NCBI GenBank assembly: GCA_021521415.1
Contig: JAIQDT010000172.1
Coordinates: forward strand, 1,322,501 to 1,386,500
DNA: 64,000 nucleotides
Source of the DNA: Bidens hawaiensis
Lineage: Eukaryota > Streptophyta > Magnoliopsida > Asterales > Asteraceae
Direction of reading: 5' to 3'
The notes under the pieces were generated by a model. The model was not told where the DNA came from and did no database searches. It saw only the letters and a program-made list of their open reading frames with translations. The position numbers and the translations under genes are program-made. Shown here in pieces: positions 22,326-33,005 of this stretch (positions are counted from its first letter, which is position 1; each line of letters starts with the position of its first letter).

Positions 22326-22867
22326 CGAAGAGGATACTGCGGTATCTCAAAGGCAAGCCGAAGCTGGGGTTGTGGTACTCGAGAGGAGGAGACTTGGAGC
22401 TACTCGCTTACACAGATTCTGATTATGGATGGTGCAATCAGAGTCGGAAGTCTACAACTGGTGGTTGTCAGTTTCTTGGTGGCAGACTAGTGTCGTGGCA
22501 ATGCAAGAAGCAGACCTCAGTCGCAATTTCAACCTGTGAAGCAGAATACATGGCAGCATCCAACTGCTGCTACCAGGTTCTTTGGATTCAACAACAGTTG
22601 CGCGATTATGGTCTGAATTTCTCACTTACTCCTATTTGCATTGATAACACTGCTGCTATCTCAGTAACTAACAATCCCGTGAAGCACAGTAAAACTAAAC
22701 ATATTGACATACGTCATCATTTTATACGGGATTGTGCTGAGAAGAAACTGATTGAGCTCGAAAAGGTTGACACGTTAGATAATTTCGCTGACTTGTTCAC
22801 GAAAGCGTTTGACAAAACTAGATTTCAAAACCTTGATGAGCTGAATGGGATGATCAATCCCGAGTAA
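22326..22867 (+). pseudogene. CopB RNase H with its RT end; integrase and RT deleted
   Basis: Picks up in AKRILRYLKGKPKLGLW, the connection between RT and RNase H, and continues as copia RNase H: AYTDSDYGWCNQSRKSTTGG, STCEAEYMAAS, KHIDIRHHFIRDC. The natural C-terminus (FADLFTKAFDKTRF to MINPE) is present and stops at 22865-22867. Because no RT or integrase core remains, CopB must have relied on proteins from related copies to transpose, if it moved after the deletion. Confidence 0.9.
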
Positions 22868-24209
22868 CCATGTCATTTGTTTGTGTTTGAATATATATAT
22901 AAAAAAAAAAAAAAAAAAAAAAACTTCACTATCGCTTAGAATTATGTCGGTTGCCTCAGTTTGAAGGACATGTCTTTGGATATGTTTGGTCCTCATTTCT
23001 ACTTGTAGAATATGAGGATAGCCATTAACCAGATAACTGAAAGTGACCGGGGCGGTTTATGATGAGTTTTCATTCTTTCGCTGAAAATTAGTCGATCATA
23101 CTTAGCTAGAAGGACACATACTAGTATGTGGTCGGTCCAACTGATCCATTAGATCTTCGGGATAGCCGTTTACCTTAAGACGTTTATTTGGTCGGGGCGA
23201 TAGAAGTTAAAATTTTTTCTTTTTGGGAGATGAAATTATTTTTCAAGTCTACTACTTCGTAAGAAGTTACTTTACTATGATTAACAGAAAATTGATGCAA
23301 CCTTGGAAAATGATAGATATACTGTTTCTGTGTGCTTAACTAGTGAAGTTATAAGGCCTAAAAGACTTTAGAACAGTCATTGTATGTCATGGTAGCTTTT
23401 TATGGTGCGTAAAAGTAGAAGTGATACTAACTAAATCTACTCGATTTTATGTGGAAACTCCTTAAGAGTTGTGCATGTCTTCATACATATATTTCCGAAT
23501 GATAGGCAGAAAAGCGATTACCCAGTCATACACGAGCCCGTAAGTGTTCTGATTCACGTGAAGATAGAGTATCAAGACGCTGCAGTGATCCAGATTCGGG
23601 ACTTGCAGTTATTTTCTACTTGAAGTTGTGTATATACATGTTAGGTTAAAAAAAAAAAAAAAAAAAAAAATCTAGAATTCATAATGATAATGATTATCAA
23701 TCAAGACACAAGAAGGTGAACGGGAAACAGAGTCTAATATCGAAGAGTAATTACTACTTAATCAGACACTACGGGTTGAGGTCAGTTCGGGGTGACTTGG
23801 GGAAAGCCTAATACGCCTTGAGAATAGATAGGAGGCATCATAATCTCTGAGTTGTTGCCCACTTAAGTTTTGAGCTTAATTGAACCTAACTCGTATCACA
23901 GAAACGATGAAAACCATTTTAAGTAGATTACCTGCTTACAACCTGTTTCTTTATGTCATAATACAGCTGAACACGGATCTGTGTGACAGTCACGAAATTA
24001 GTATGATTCCTGTTCGGATCTTTTCTAAAACATGGTAGTCCCTGTCGAGACTGAAATTTGATCCCGTGTACTTTAATTTTTCAAATTTTTGTTACTTTTG
24101 TAATTGGTTGATTTTATACCTGGTTACTTGGTCTTGATCGTATCATTTAACGCTTTAAAGGATGTTTTTAAAACTTTATTGAAAATTGTTAAAAGTGTAG
24201 GGGTTTGTT
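22868..24209 (+). other. CopB pol-to-ORF3 spacer, first part, with two 23-base A tracts
   Basis: No ORF resembling a known protein. A tracts of 23 lie at 22901-22923 (34 bases after the pol stop) and 23648-23670. Short palindromes such as ACATACTAGTATGT occur near 23104-23123. The stretch is otherwise unstructured to my reading. Confidence 0.6.
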
Positions 24210-24960
24210 TTATAAATACAGGCGAACTTGTTCATAACTTAGCCTGGAATAGGCGAAGTTATCGATAACTTCGCCTGTACTAACTTTGACCATATATAAA
24301 GAAGTTTTAAGGTCAAACGATTTATTATTTTCCAAAAACCAGCGAACTTACTCTCTGTCAACCTAAGCGAACTTATCGATCAGTTATTCTCGATCTTCTG
24401 TGTTTAACCTTACTTCGATTCAAATCAAATTAAAGGTGTGTAGGGTTCGATTATCATATTATCATTGTCTATTGAGGTTAATCATCGGTCGTTTCGACTC
24501 GATTCTCGACCTCGTCTTTCGAAACCTTAAACACCCGATTTCAAACTTGTTTTTACGTGATAGTAAACTACTTGAATGTCTAAAACTTCATAAAATCATG
24601 TATTTCGGAGTCCTCGATCTCCGAAATCATCATCTACACGTCGTTCAAAATCCCTAACTGTTGCCGATTCAAATTCGCCGAAGTTACAGTTTAGGCGAAG
24701 TTATCCGTAACTTCGCCTGAGGTTTAACTTCGCCTGATTATTGATTTTGAAACAGTTTATGAGGCGATGTTGTGATTAGGCGAAGTTATCCGTAACTTCG
24801 CCTGGACCATTTTACTTAACTATTATCAGACGAAGTTCAAGTTGAAGCGAAGTTGTTTCCCAACTTCGCCTCACCTTTAACTTCGCCTATATAGAATTGA
24901 TCACAACTTCGCTCATGGTAATAGGCGAACTTGTGATTCGCTTTGACGTTTATCTAACTT
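24210..24960 (+). repeat. CopB spacer array of the GCGAAGTT motif, with 26-bp palindrome
   Basis: About 16-18 half-sites of AGGCGAAGTT or its complement lie between 24222 and 24945, many paired head to head. The pair at 24251-24276 is a perfect 26-base palindrome centred on ATCGAT. Near-palindromes (spacer TATCCGTA) occur at about 24693-24720 and 24778-24804. The small ORF at 24400-24657 has no family resemblance. Confidence 0.88.
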
Positions 24961-24975
24961 AACCTGTTTGTTGCA

Positions 24976-27873
24976 GATGTGACTGCTGTTGCTGGAGCAG
25001 GTGGTGCAGGCGGTGATGACGGAGGTGATCACCAGAGACAGTTCTTCCCGGGTCACAACATGTACATAACATTAGACCCGGAGGCGAGCGGAGTTGATGA
25101 TTTCCGCGAAATCATCACATTTCTTTTACGCTCGCGGATATTCCACGCGATTACAACAACTCTGCCGATATCCTTGCCCAATATTGAGGATTTCTGGCAG
25201 ACCGTGGAATACGATTGTAGGGTCGAGCCCCCGGTGATGCGCGCAACAGTCAACAATCAGATTGTTCAGTTCTCTTCTGAACAAATCCGGGCGGCTTTAC
25301 GATTTGGGAATGAGACAAGGGATGACCCAACAGAGTTTGTAGCTCCTTTCCGTGATGGAGCGTTTTTGAGGATGGGATACTCTGGTCCCTTGGGGGATAC
25401 GCAGAGGAGGAAAGGCTTTTTACTTGACCAGTGGCGCTTTCTCATGCATGTCATGATTGTATGCATGTCAGGGAGAAAGGCGGGCACTGATGGAATGGGC
25501 GCGACCATGCAGTCAGCGATGACTGCTCTGACTTACAACAAGCGATTCAGCTTTAGTCAGATGGTCTTTTATGAGATTGATCGTCAAAGAAGAGCGATGG
25601 CGCGTGAGCGATTCATCATGTATCCATGATTCCTACAAATGATCTTGAATCATGTTGCTCCAACGCTTCCTCAACGCCGTCCGATCCGATCCGATACGTT
25701 GAGAGTGTGAACAAACGGATCTTCGCCCAATGTAGATCCTCCAGTGCGAGGAGCAAACCTGAGCTCCGTCCTCGGCATACTCCACTCTTTGGGTACTTGA
25801 TCAACCCGGGGTATGTGCCTGCACGATGGGACGAGTTTAGGGACCCGGCACCACAACATGCAGGAGCACCTCAAGCTATACCTGCTGCTCCTGTTGTGTC
25901 ACCGGAGGAGAACGTGGACCTTGATGCAGAATTTGGTGGTCAAGGCTTCTTTGATATGGATCGGGTGGATCCAGAGGAGAACGTTCAGGTTCCGGTTGAA
26001 CGTACTTCGACTGTGAATGTTACTAGGGCAGCTACAACGGTGGTTGGCTCAGATTCTGATGATGAAGTGGCAGAGGCGAGAAGGATTATGGTAACTCGAG
26101 AAAGACTACATGGGAAGAGAAAGAGAACTGTTGATGACAGCGAGTCTGATTATGAGGAAGAGGTACAACAGTTGATCCGGAGGTCAAGAAGGGAACGGAT
26201 AGGTGCAGGATCAGGAGCCGGTGAGAGCTCTAGGGTGGTACGTTTCACTCCACCAGCACTATCCGGTATGACAATGGTTCCCTCATCACTACAGGTTACG
26301 AGGCCAAGCGCTACGGTTGTTCCCGTGGTGGCTACCTCGTCTACATTTGGCCTCCCACCCACTACTTTCCAACTTTCGACTCCTGAGATCGTCTCATTGC
26401 CGCCTCCGACCGTTACTCCATCGGAGGTCGTGGCACAATTTATAGAGTCGACTGTTGTGGCCACTGCAGGGCTATCGGTGACGATACCACCTGCAGTTAC
26501 GTCTATTTATACTTCTGAGGTCCCGGTGACATCGGAAATCCCTCCTCAGTACACTCAAGATATATCACATATGAGGTTCGATTTCGATGCAACCCTATCA
26601 GACTCTGAACGAATAGCAGCACTGGAACGGGTCGTGGCAGAGCAGTCAAGGATTAATCTTATCCAGACCCAGGCTATTCAGCGCCTAGTTACAGAGAATC
26701 AGATGCAGTCGTCCCTGCTGGTACAACATGGTAAAATCATAGATGCTTTCAAGGAGTTCTTGGCATCTCAGGGGGAGACGAGCTGTAAAGGCGACGAGTT
26801 GAGGACCAAGAGACGAAATGATAGAGACGATGATCCCAATGCATCGAAAGATGTAGGTGGTGAGTTGCCAAGAACTGATCAAGCTCTTGGAACTTCCACA
26901 ACTCAGGGGGAGTCGACAACTGCAGCTGGTGGTGATGATGTGGTGGTGGTGGACGTAGAAGAGATGGATGATGTTTTGGTTGGTGATGATGATGTACTAC
27001 CGAGTGATGTGATAGAGAAGATTGGTGAAGAGATTGTGATTGATACAGAGATAGAAGAGGGAGAGATAGTTGAGGAGAATGTGGAGCATGAGATACCGCA
27101 AGTCTAGAACGTAGATATGAGTCAACAGATTGGGAATGATGAGTCTGAATGGGAAGAGCAGCCTAGATGGAAGGAAGGCTATGCTCAGTGGTTTGTCAAA
27201 ACGAAGAAACCGGCGGTCCCTACAATGTTTAAGAAGAGTTACAACATTAAAGGCTATGCTGAAGCGAAGAAAGGGATTATATGCTGGATATATGATGAGC
27301 AGTTGAGGCTCTTCGTGATTAAAAGGTATGACGGTGTTCAGTACTTTTGAAGGATGTTAAGATCGTTGAATACACTGCCAGAATGTGAAGTGAAAGACTT
27401 AGCCAGATTGGGATTGATAAACAGAAGTGACGATAATATGGCTAGAGTCATTGGGAAAATTGTGTGGAAAGAGAGTATAAAAGAGAAGAAATTTGAGCTG
27501 TTGAAGCCACAAAAGGGAAAACTTGTTGAAGACAAGGATAGAGGTTTGAGAGCTGATGGAAAGCCTTGGATGATTATGAAGTATAAACCGATCCGGTGTT
27601 TGAAAGAAGTACCGATGAAGCTAATGCCCAAGGATGTGCTTAAAGACCTGAAGTGGTGGTTTGTAGATTGTGAGACAGCTGAGGCAGTGATGGAAGACGA
27701 AGATGAACAAGAGGTTCTTAGAGTGTACGATCCGATGCACTTGGTAAACTTATCGCAAGCTGATTTGCAGGTGTTGAATGACAAGAAGATATTTTATATT
27801 CCTGCTTAGAAAGACGAAGCGAGGAAATATCAAAGAGTTGTCTCGGTTTGTGTTCGAGAAGGAGTGCATGCTT
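24976..27873 (+). pseudogene. CopB env-like third ORF, broken
   Basis: The coding frame opens just after TTGTTGCAG (24968-24976), which looks like a 3' splice site; there is no in-frame ATG at its start. The first part (to 25629) reads through HNMYITLDPEASGVDDF to ERFIMYP, then a TGA replaces the Arg of the FIMYP-R-FLQMI block (CGA to TGA). After a frameshift near 25680 the frame 25626-27107 continues with FGYLINPGYVPARWDEF, a Ser/Pro-rich part, a coiled-coil stretch (DSERIAALERVVAEQSRI) and an acidic tail. After a TAG (27105-27107) and a TGA (27348-27350) the C-terminal domain follows: VYDPMHLVNLSQADLQVL, a TAG at 27807-27809, then ARKYQRVVSVCVREGVH. No clear signal peptide or membrane anchor is seen. 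Function unknown. Confidence 0.75.
26770..26912 (+). promoter_or_regulatory. Two polypurine-tract-like copies inside CopB third ORF
   Basis: AGGGGGAGA at 26770-26778 and AGGGGGAG at 26905-26912, read as SQGETS and TQGEST in the protein. They match the functional tract at 27936-27944. Confidence 0.6.
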
Positions 27874-27935
27874 GAAGATAGAAGATTGAAGATTACAAGA
27901 CACGTGTTTGAAGCTAAAGAGATGAAGCTACTGCC

Positions 27936-27944
27936 AAGGGGGAG
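27936..27944 (+). promoter_or_regulatory. CopB polypurine tract
   Basis: AAGGGGGAG, two bases before the TG that opens the 3' LTR. It primes plus-strand synthesis. Confidence 0.88.
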
Positions 27945-27946
27945 TC

Positions 27947-28368
27947 TGTTTGTGCATGATGTCAGTAGTTCAGTGTCGAGTGTCTGTAATCGTGTTAGTT
28001 AGATTTGAGTTTTGTATGTAAGCGAAGTTACTAACAAGTTCGCTTATATGGGCGAACTTGTTAGACAAGCGAAGTTAGGGACAACTTCGCCTGAACATGC
28101 CAGGCGAAGTTGTCGTGTCTATGTAAGCTGTTTGATACGGCTTATTCAATAGAAGTTAATAGATTAAGAGTTTATTCGTGTATTCGAGTCAGAGAGTTTT
28201 GTACTAAGTGATTATAGTATCACGTGTTTACGGTTGGAATACAACGTGTGTTTGGTTATCGTATCGTGTGTTAGCTTGTATTGTTTTCTATACTCGTAAC
28301 GTCTTACGTAGGGATTCCGCACCTACGTAGAACGCGATATCTCGTGTTGATCCGGCTGGGAACCTACA
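27947..28368 (+). repeat. CopB 3' LTR (422 bp)
   Basis: Same length as the 5' LTR, with about nine substitutions, and ends AACCTACA before TGTAT (28369-28373), the right target-site duplication. Confidence 0.93.
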
Positions 28369-28373
28369 TGTAT

Positions 28374-29136
28374 AAGTAGTGTCTCCAGATTTTCAATGCA
28401 AAAATAACTGCTCCCAATATAAGTCGTGGGTTGTATAATACTTCTCATGTACTTTTAATTGTCCGGAAGCATATGCTATTAATTTCTTTCGTTGCACCAG
28501 TACGCATCCCAAACATTTACGAGACGCGTCACAATAGACCACCAATTCGTCAGTTCCATCTGGAAGGCTTTATATTGGACCACCAATTCGTCAGTTTCAC
28601 ACATTCGATCCTTTTGGGTTAGAAGGGTTAAAGGTTGGGCAATACTTGAAAAGTTTTCAATAAAAATCATCAGTAAACCCGGCTAGTCCCAAAAATTGGC
28701 GAATTTCTTTTTGTGATTTAGGTACTTGCCAATTCTTAATGGCCTCAATTTTACTTGGATCTACTTGGATTCCTTGTTTGTTCACAATGTAACCTATAAA
28801 TTGTACTTCATGTAACCAGAATTCACATTTGGACAACTTAACGTATAACTTTTCTTGCCTCAATAGTTCCAAGATTACCCGCAGATGTTGTTCGTGTTCT
28901 TCCTTACTTCTCGAATATATCAAAATGTCATCGATAAACACTATCACGAATTTTTCAAGGTAGGGTTTGCAAAACCGGTTCATGAGATCCATAAATACTG
29001 CAGGCGCATTGGTCAACCCAAATGGCATAACCAGAAATTCATAGTGACCATATATAGTTCGGAAGGCTGTTTTTTGGATACCTTCTTCTTGAATTCTAAC
29101 TTGATAATAACCCGATCTGAGATCAATTTTTGATAA
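28374..29136 (-). pseudogene. GypA reverse transcriptase and start of RNase H
   Basis: Minus strand: [16 protein letters not shown] near 29133-29085, [19 protein letters not shown], the catalytic FIDDILIYS, and [11 protein letters not shown] of gypsy RT. A shift follows near 28660. [19 protein letters not shown] leads to RNase H, where the catalytic YCDAS-type region is disturbed by a short local duplication (AACTGACGAATTGGTGGTC occurs twice, about 28535-28610). It ends at the CopB insertion with [10 protein letters not shown]. The left part of RT ([13 protein letters not shown]) is absent. Confidence 0.88.
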
Positions 29137-29473
29137 TAACAGTGGCCAGTTGTGATTAGCTGATCACGTTACTTTCCGTGTCCTATACAATTCCCTTCAT
29201 GAGTCTATTTGTGCTGATTCTACTCTTAAACAGTTAATTAATCAAACAAGCAGGAAATCCTATCCCTATATACACATATCCTCTCTTTAGCAGTTAAGCT
29301 AACATTAAAATTAATTATTTAATCATACACTTTACCGTTACTGAGCTTGCTTGAGTGACACATGACTATCTTGAACTGGCATCTTCTTTCTTTTCTTACT
29401 TAAATCCCATTCTCTGTTCGAGTCTAAGCATGTAGGATGCTTAAATCTCTCGAACTTTGCTTTGATACCAACT
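29137..29473 (-). other. GypB leader and primer binding site
   Basis: No gene. GCTTTGATACCA at 29459-29470 is the complement of TGGTATCAAAGC, an initiator Met primer binding site for a minus-strand element, three bases from the LTR start at 29474. The leader ends abruptly near 29136 against GypA RT, so all GypB gag and pol sequence is missing. Confidence 0.75.
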
Positions 29474-29830
29474 TGTAAGGTCCCGTTACGGTGCCTCACT
29501 TTTGATGTTGGATTTACTCATAAATGCAGTTCTAAATATCAGAGTTAAATAAAACTTTCACGGAATAATATAAAACATCAATCATTCGTCACAATTATCC
29601 ATAATTTTTCTTTTAAAACATATCATAATTTATAACATTCAAAACATCATGACAATCTTCAGATGCCAGCCTCTTCAATCCTACCATGTGTTCATCTCAA
29701 ACCAACTGTCTCAATCTATTAAGCTACATGCATACTAAAAGTCAGCTACGCTGAGTGAGTTCTAGTTAATCATATAACTTACTTTACATACACATATACA
29801 TGCCTGAAGGTAAGCATTACATAGATATCT
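29474..29830 (-). repeat. GypB LTR copy B1, first piece
   Basis: Starts TGTAAGGTCCCG next to the primer binding site. It resembles 42744 onward (TGTAAGGCCACG, GGATTTACTCATAAA, CAGAGTTAA, AACTTTCGCGGAATA, GTCAACTACGTTGAGTGAGTTCTAG). It is interrupted by GypC at 29831 and resumes at 41396. Confidence 0.82.
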
Positions 29831-32800
29831 TGTAACACCCCGTAACCGCAGCGGAAACGTACACAGGATGCAACAGACGCATCTGATATCAACAGCATTG
29901 CTTATAAAGAAAACACCACTACATTAATTTACTTCATTTTACATTGTTTCGAGTTTAGTTCCTGACTAGGCGATAACACATATGTTTTACCAACATTACA
30001 TCAACATATATAATACAAAATGAACCCTATGCTTCCACAAATAGCACGCATCATCATACATATAGCACTTATTCCAGTTTGGGGGTACCTAGAAAGCATG
30101 GAAAGAAAACGCGTCAACTACGAATAGTTGGTGAGATTCACTGATTTAAATAAACATTGACAATTCATTATAATAAATCATATATTAGCAATGTAATTAT
30201 GCTGAGCCCACAAGTGAAACCTCTAACTATCACACACAACCCCGTGGAATACTCCGCCCACGAACCTGCCCCAAACCGCTATGCCTAACATTACATAGCA
30301 AAATAAATATAACACCCAATATAGACATGTTCAACTGGCTGGGAAACATCAGCAAATCCATGCCGGACCAGTTGGGTTTGTCAGACCAATAGTACTATCC
30401 ACACTCTACCGGCTTTCAGTTAATCACTCGTGTTGCGGGGCCTTACAATGTTAGTAACTCAGACAATTACCATCTTAGTACATTTCCGTACGATTCCCGT
30501 ACAATAAAACATATATAAATGCACGCAAATCTATGCGTTCAGTATGTACTTAAACATTTTAGTAACAACATGCTTTCGGCCCCGGGAAAATATTCGAAAA
30601 CAATTCAGGAAAAAGGGGGCTCGTGAAAACTTACCTTCTTGTGAGCAAAGATGTACTACGGTGCACGACTACTGGTACAGATCTGTAATACGATCCCCAA
30701 ATCGTTACTACACAATTTCTATCAATAAAACTTAAATTCGTGTTAACCTGTACGTCTGGGGACACTGCTAACCCAGTACCGTACACGATCCGGGGACCAT
30801 GTTAACCCCGATACACTTCTCAGGACTTAGATTGTGATATCACTTAGAGTTCCTTAGTCAAAACTACCATTAGTTTGTTTTCTCGTTTTGCGTGTCTAGC
30901 ACGGTTATTCGTCTTTATGTTTTCAAAAGATGAGTTTGGCCACATACGGCCCGAAAATAGTTGTTGTTGATATTTTAATTAAAGTGGTGAAATTAGAGCT
31001 CGGTTAGACACCCCGTTTGGCCGCGGGGCCCGTTTCCGCCTTTAATACACCGGAAACGGTTAAGTCGGGTAAAATTACCCAAATCATCCGAATTATTTTC
31101 GGATGATTTATTTTTACTTGATTAACTTAGTTTCATAAAAATCATCCATTTTTAAGGTTTTCAAACACCAGTCAGCTCGATTAGGCGAACTTCGCCGGTT
31201 TACTCGTTTTAAGCTTTAAAAGTTTGTTTTTAAATTCCATTTAGCACAAATAAATATCCGTTTAGTCTCGGACCTTGAAATTTTGTACAAACCATATTTT
31301 GACAGTAAGGAATTTTATAAAATTTTTCCAGAATTAATTTTTATATCTAAAATTTATTTAACCATTTTTAAACGTCATTTAAACACCAAATATGTCGAAA
31401 ATACCAAACGACCTTCGAAAAATCCCAAATTTTTCTGGGATGACCCCTGTCACCCAAATAGTTCTCTGTAATTTTTCCAGAACCAAAAACTCATTTTTCA
31501 TGCTATTTTACCAAAACCGAGCTAGAAATTCCTAGAACTCGTTTTACCGAAAAGCCGACCTAGACTTCTCCAATGAACCTGAAATTTTGTGTGTGACTTT
31601 TATATGTTATAAAAAGCTTATCTTAAATTTTCCAGAATTTTTCATAATGTTTAGCTATTTTTCACCATTTTTGGCCAAAACCGAGCATTAAATTCACCAA
31701 ATATTCATCCTTTATCCAAAAATCACCAAAAATTCACGGATCTCATATTTTCATGTGTAGATCATCTCTGTGAAATTTCGTGACCCAACTCTAAGTCTAC
31801 CATAATCTGTCCGAATCATACAAATCACACGAAAAACCGAACTACCTTGTGTTTCTAGCGTTAGATCGCAAAGATCTTGGTTTCTAGCCATTGCTAGCAA
31901 CTAGGTACAACACCTACAAGCACAACAACACCACACCAAGCAAGTTATACCCACAATCAAGCCATTTCTTTCATGGTTTCGATTAAAACATCAAAACAAA
32001 GATTTTGACCGTAAAAATTCGTTTTTGACTCTTTTAACTACTTTCTTGGACCAAGATCCTTTGTATAACTTGTATACATCACTTGATCCTCCAAGAATCG
32101 GTTTTATCTCGGGTTTTCACCCATTTTTCATTGGAAACCTCATTTTCTCAAGATTATGGAATCAAAATTACTAATCAAACATTATAACCGTGTTTTTACC
32201 TTACAATTCTTGTTAGAAATCAAGGGTTTTGGATGAATGTGTAAAGGGTTGAAAGGGTTTTGGAGTTGGAGAGTTAGAAAAATGAAAAATGAATTGTGTA
32301 TGTGTGTGCATAGACCGATCGGTCTTGATGTGGTGTGGGGTGGGGCCCACATCTCAAATATTGGCCACACATTTGGATTGTGTAATCCGGATAATGTTGT
32401 GGATAATCTGGTTCAGTTCGTTTCTTGGTTAAACGTTTAATTCCGCTCAAAACGATGCCAAAACGGTCGTTTTTCGGCTTAAAATGAAATTTATATAAAA
32501 CTGATTTAAAAACTTTAAAAAAAACTTAAACCATGACATTTAATTACTTAACACATCGTATTGTCGGTAATTGTGCATCTTTTTCGGCTTGATCGATCGT
32601 CTCTTGCTTGGTTTGATGTTAAAGGTTTCGTTTATCGTACCGACGTACTAATAAATCGAAATCCTTTTTCTGTGCTATAATTCACTTCTCACGAAGCTTT
32701 AATACTTCATAAACATCACTAAACATTATATATTTCGTCAATAATGTAATTCCTGATTCGTTCGGGTTTCAATAACCGTTCATCGATTAATCGTAATTCC

Positions 32801-32949
32801 GATACGACTAGTTGTGCATTTGAGTATAATTCGTACTGAGAATCTTATATACTCGTATAATCATATTATAATTCATATATTCAATATTAAATAACACGTA
32901 AATAGTATATTCCGGCTAGGGTATACCTGAATTTGCCGGAATTGTTACA
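29831..32949 (-). repeat. GypC 3' LTR (3119 bp)
   Basis: TGTAACACCCCG to GAATTGTTACA. It lies beside the polypurine tract, so it is the 3' LTR of the minus-strand element. Small ORFs inside (for example 30544-30735, 31283-31471, 32182-32370) recur in the other LTR only because the LTRs are duplicates; I do not treat them as genes. Nothing else is recognised in it. Confidence 0.93.
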
Positions 32950-32960
32950 TTCTCCCCCCC
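32950..32960 (-). promoter_or_regulatory. GypC polypurine tract
   Basis: Minus strand reads GGGGGGGAGA directly before the 3' LTR. Confidence 0.85.
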
Positions 32961-33005
32961 GTTACAAAAATTTCGTCCTCGAAATTTTACGCATCAACTA
33001 TTTCC

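Larger units (their letters stand above)
18141..28368 (+). mobile_element. CopB: complete but non-autonomous Sirevirus-like copia element
   Basis: 10,228 bases bounded by two 422-bp LTRs and TGTAT duplications, with a primer binding site, a polypurine tract, Gag, protease, an RNase H end and an env-like region. A deletion at about 22320-22330 has removed integrase and nearly all of RT. The two LTRs differ at about nine positions (roughly 2%, counted by eye), which points to a fairly recent insertion. Gag reads without stops for about 480 codons. Its own motif, GCGAAGTT/AACTTCGC, is iterated in LTR, leader and spacer. Confidence 0.93.
14141..29136 (-). mobile_element. GypA: minus-strand Ty3/gypsy remnant, split by CopB
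   Basis: Gypsy pol is read right to left: RT at 29136-28657 and the start of RNase H to 28374. CopB (18141-28368) then interrupts, RNase H resumes at 18140, and the integrase C-terminus ends near 17168. The flanking 5-bp duplication TGTAT proves that the two halves were once contiguous: [20 protein letters not shown] on one side reads into VPSILITRTYNTY on the other. Gag, protease and the N-terminus of RT are missing, because the right edge at about 29136 abuts unrelated gypsy leader DNA. A second deletion near 18000 removed the end of RNase H and the integrase core. Resembles Tekay/Del chromoviruses. Confidence 0.82.

Noticed and set aside
22924..23670. Processed pseudogene ending in poly(A)
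   Set aside because: No coding similarity and no flanking direct repeats are visible between the A tracts.
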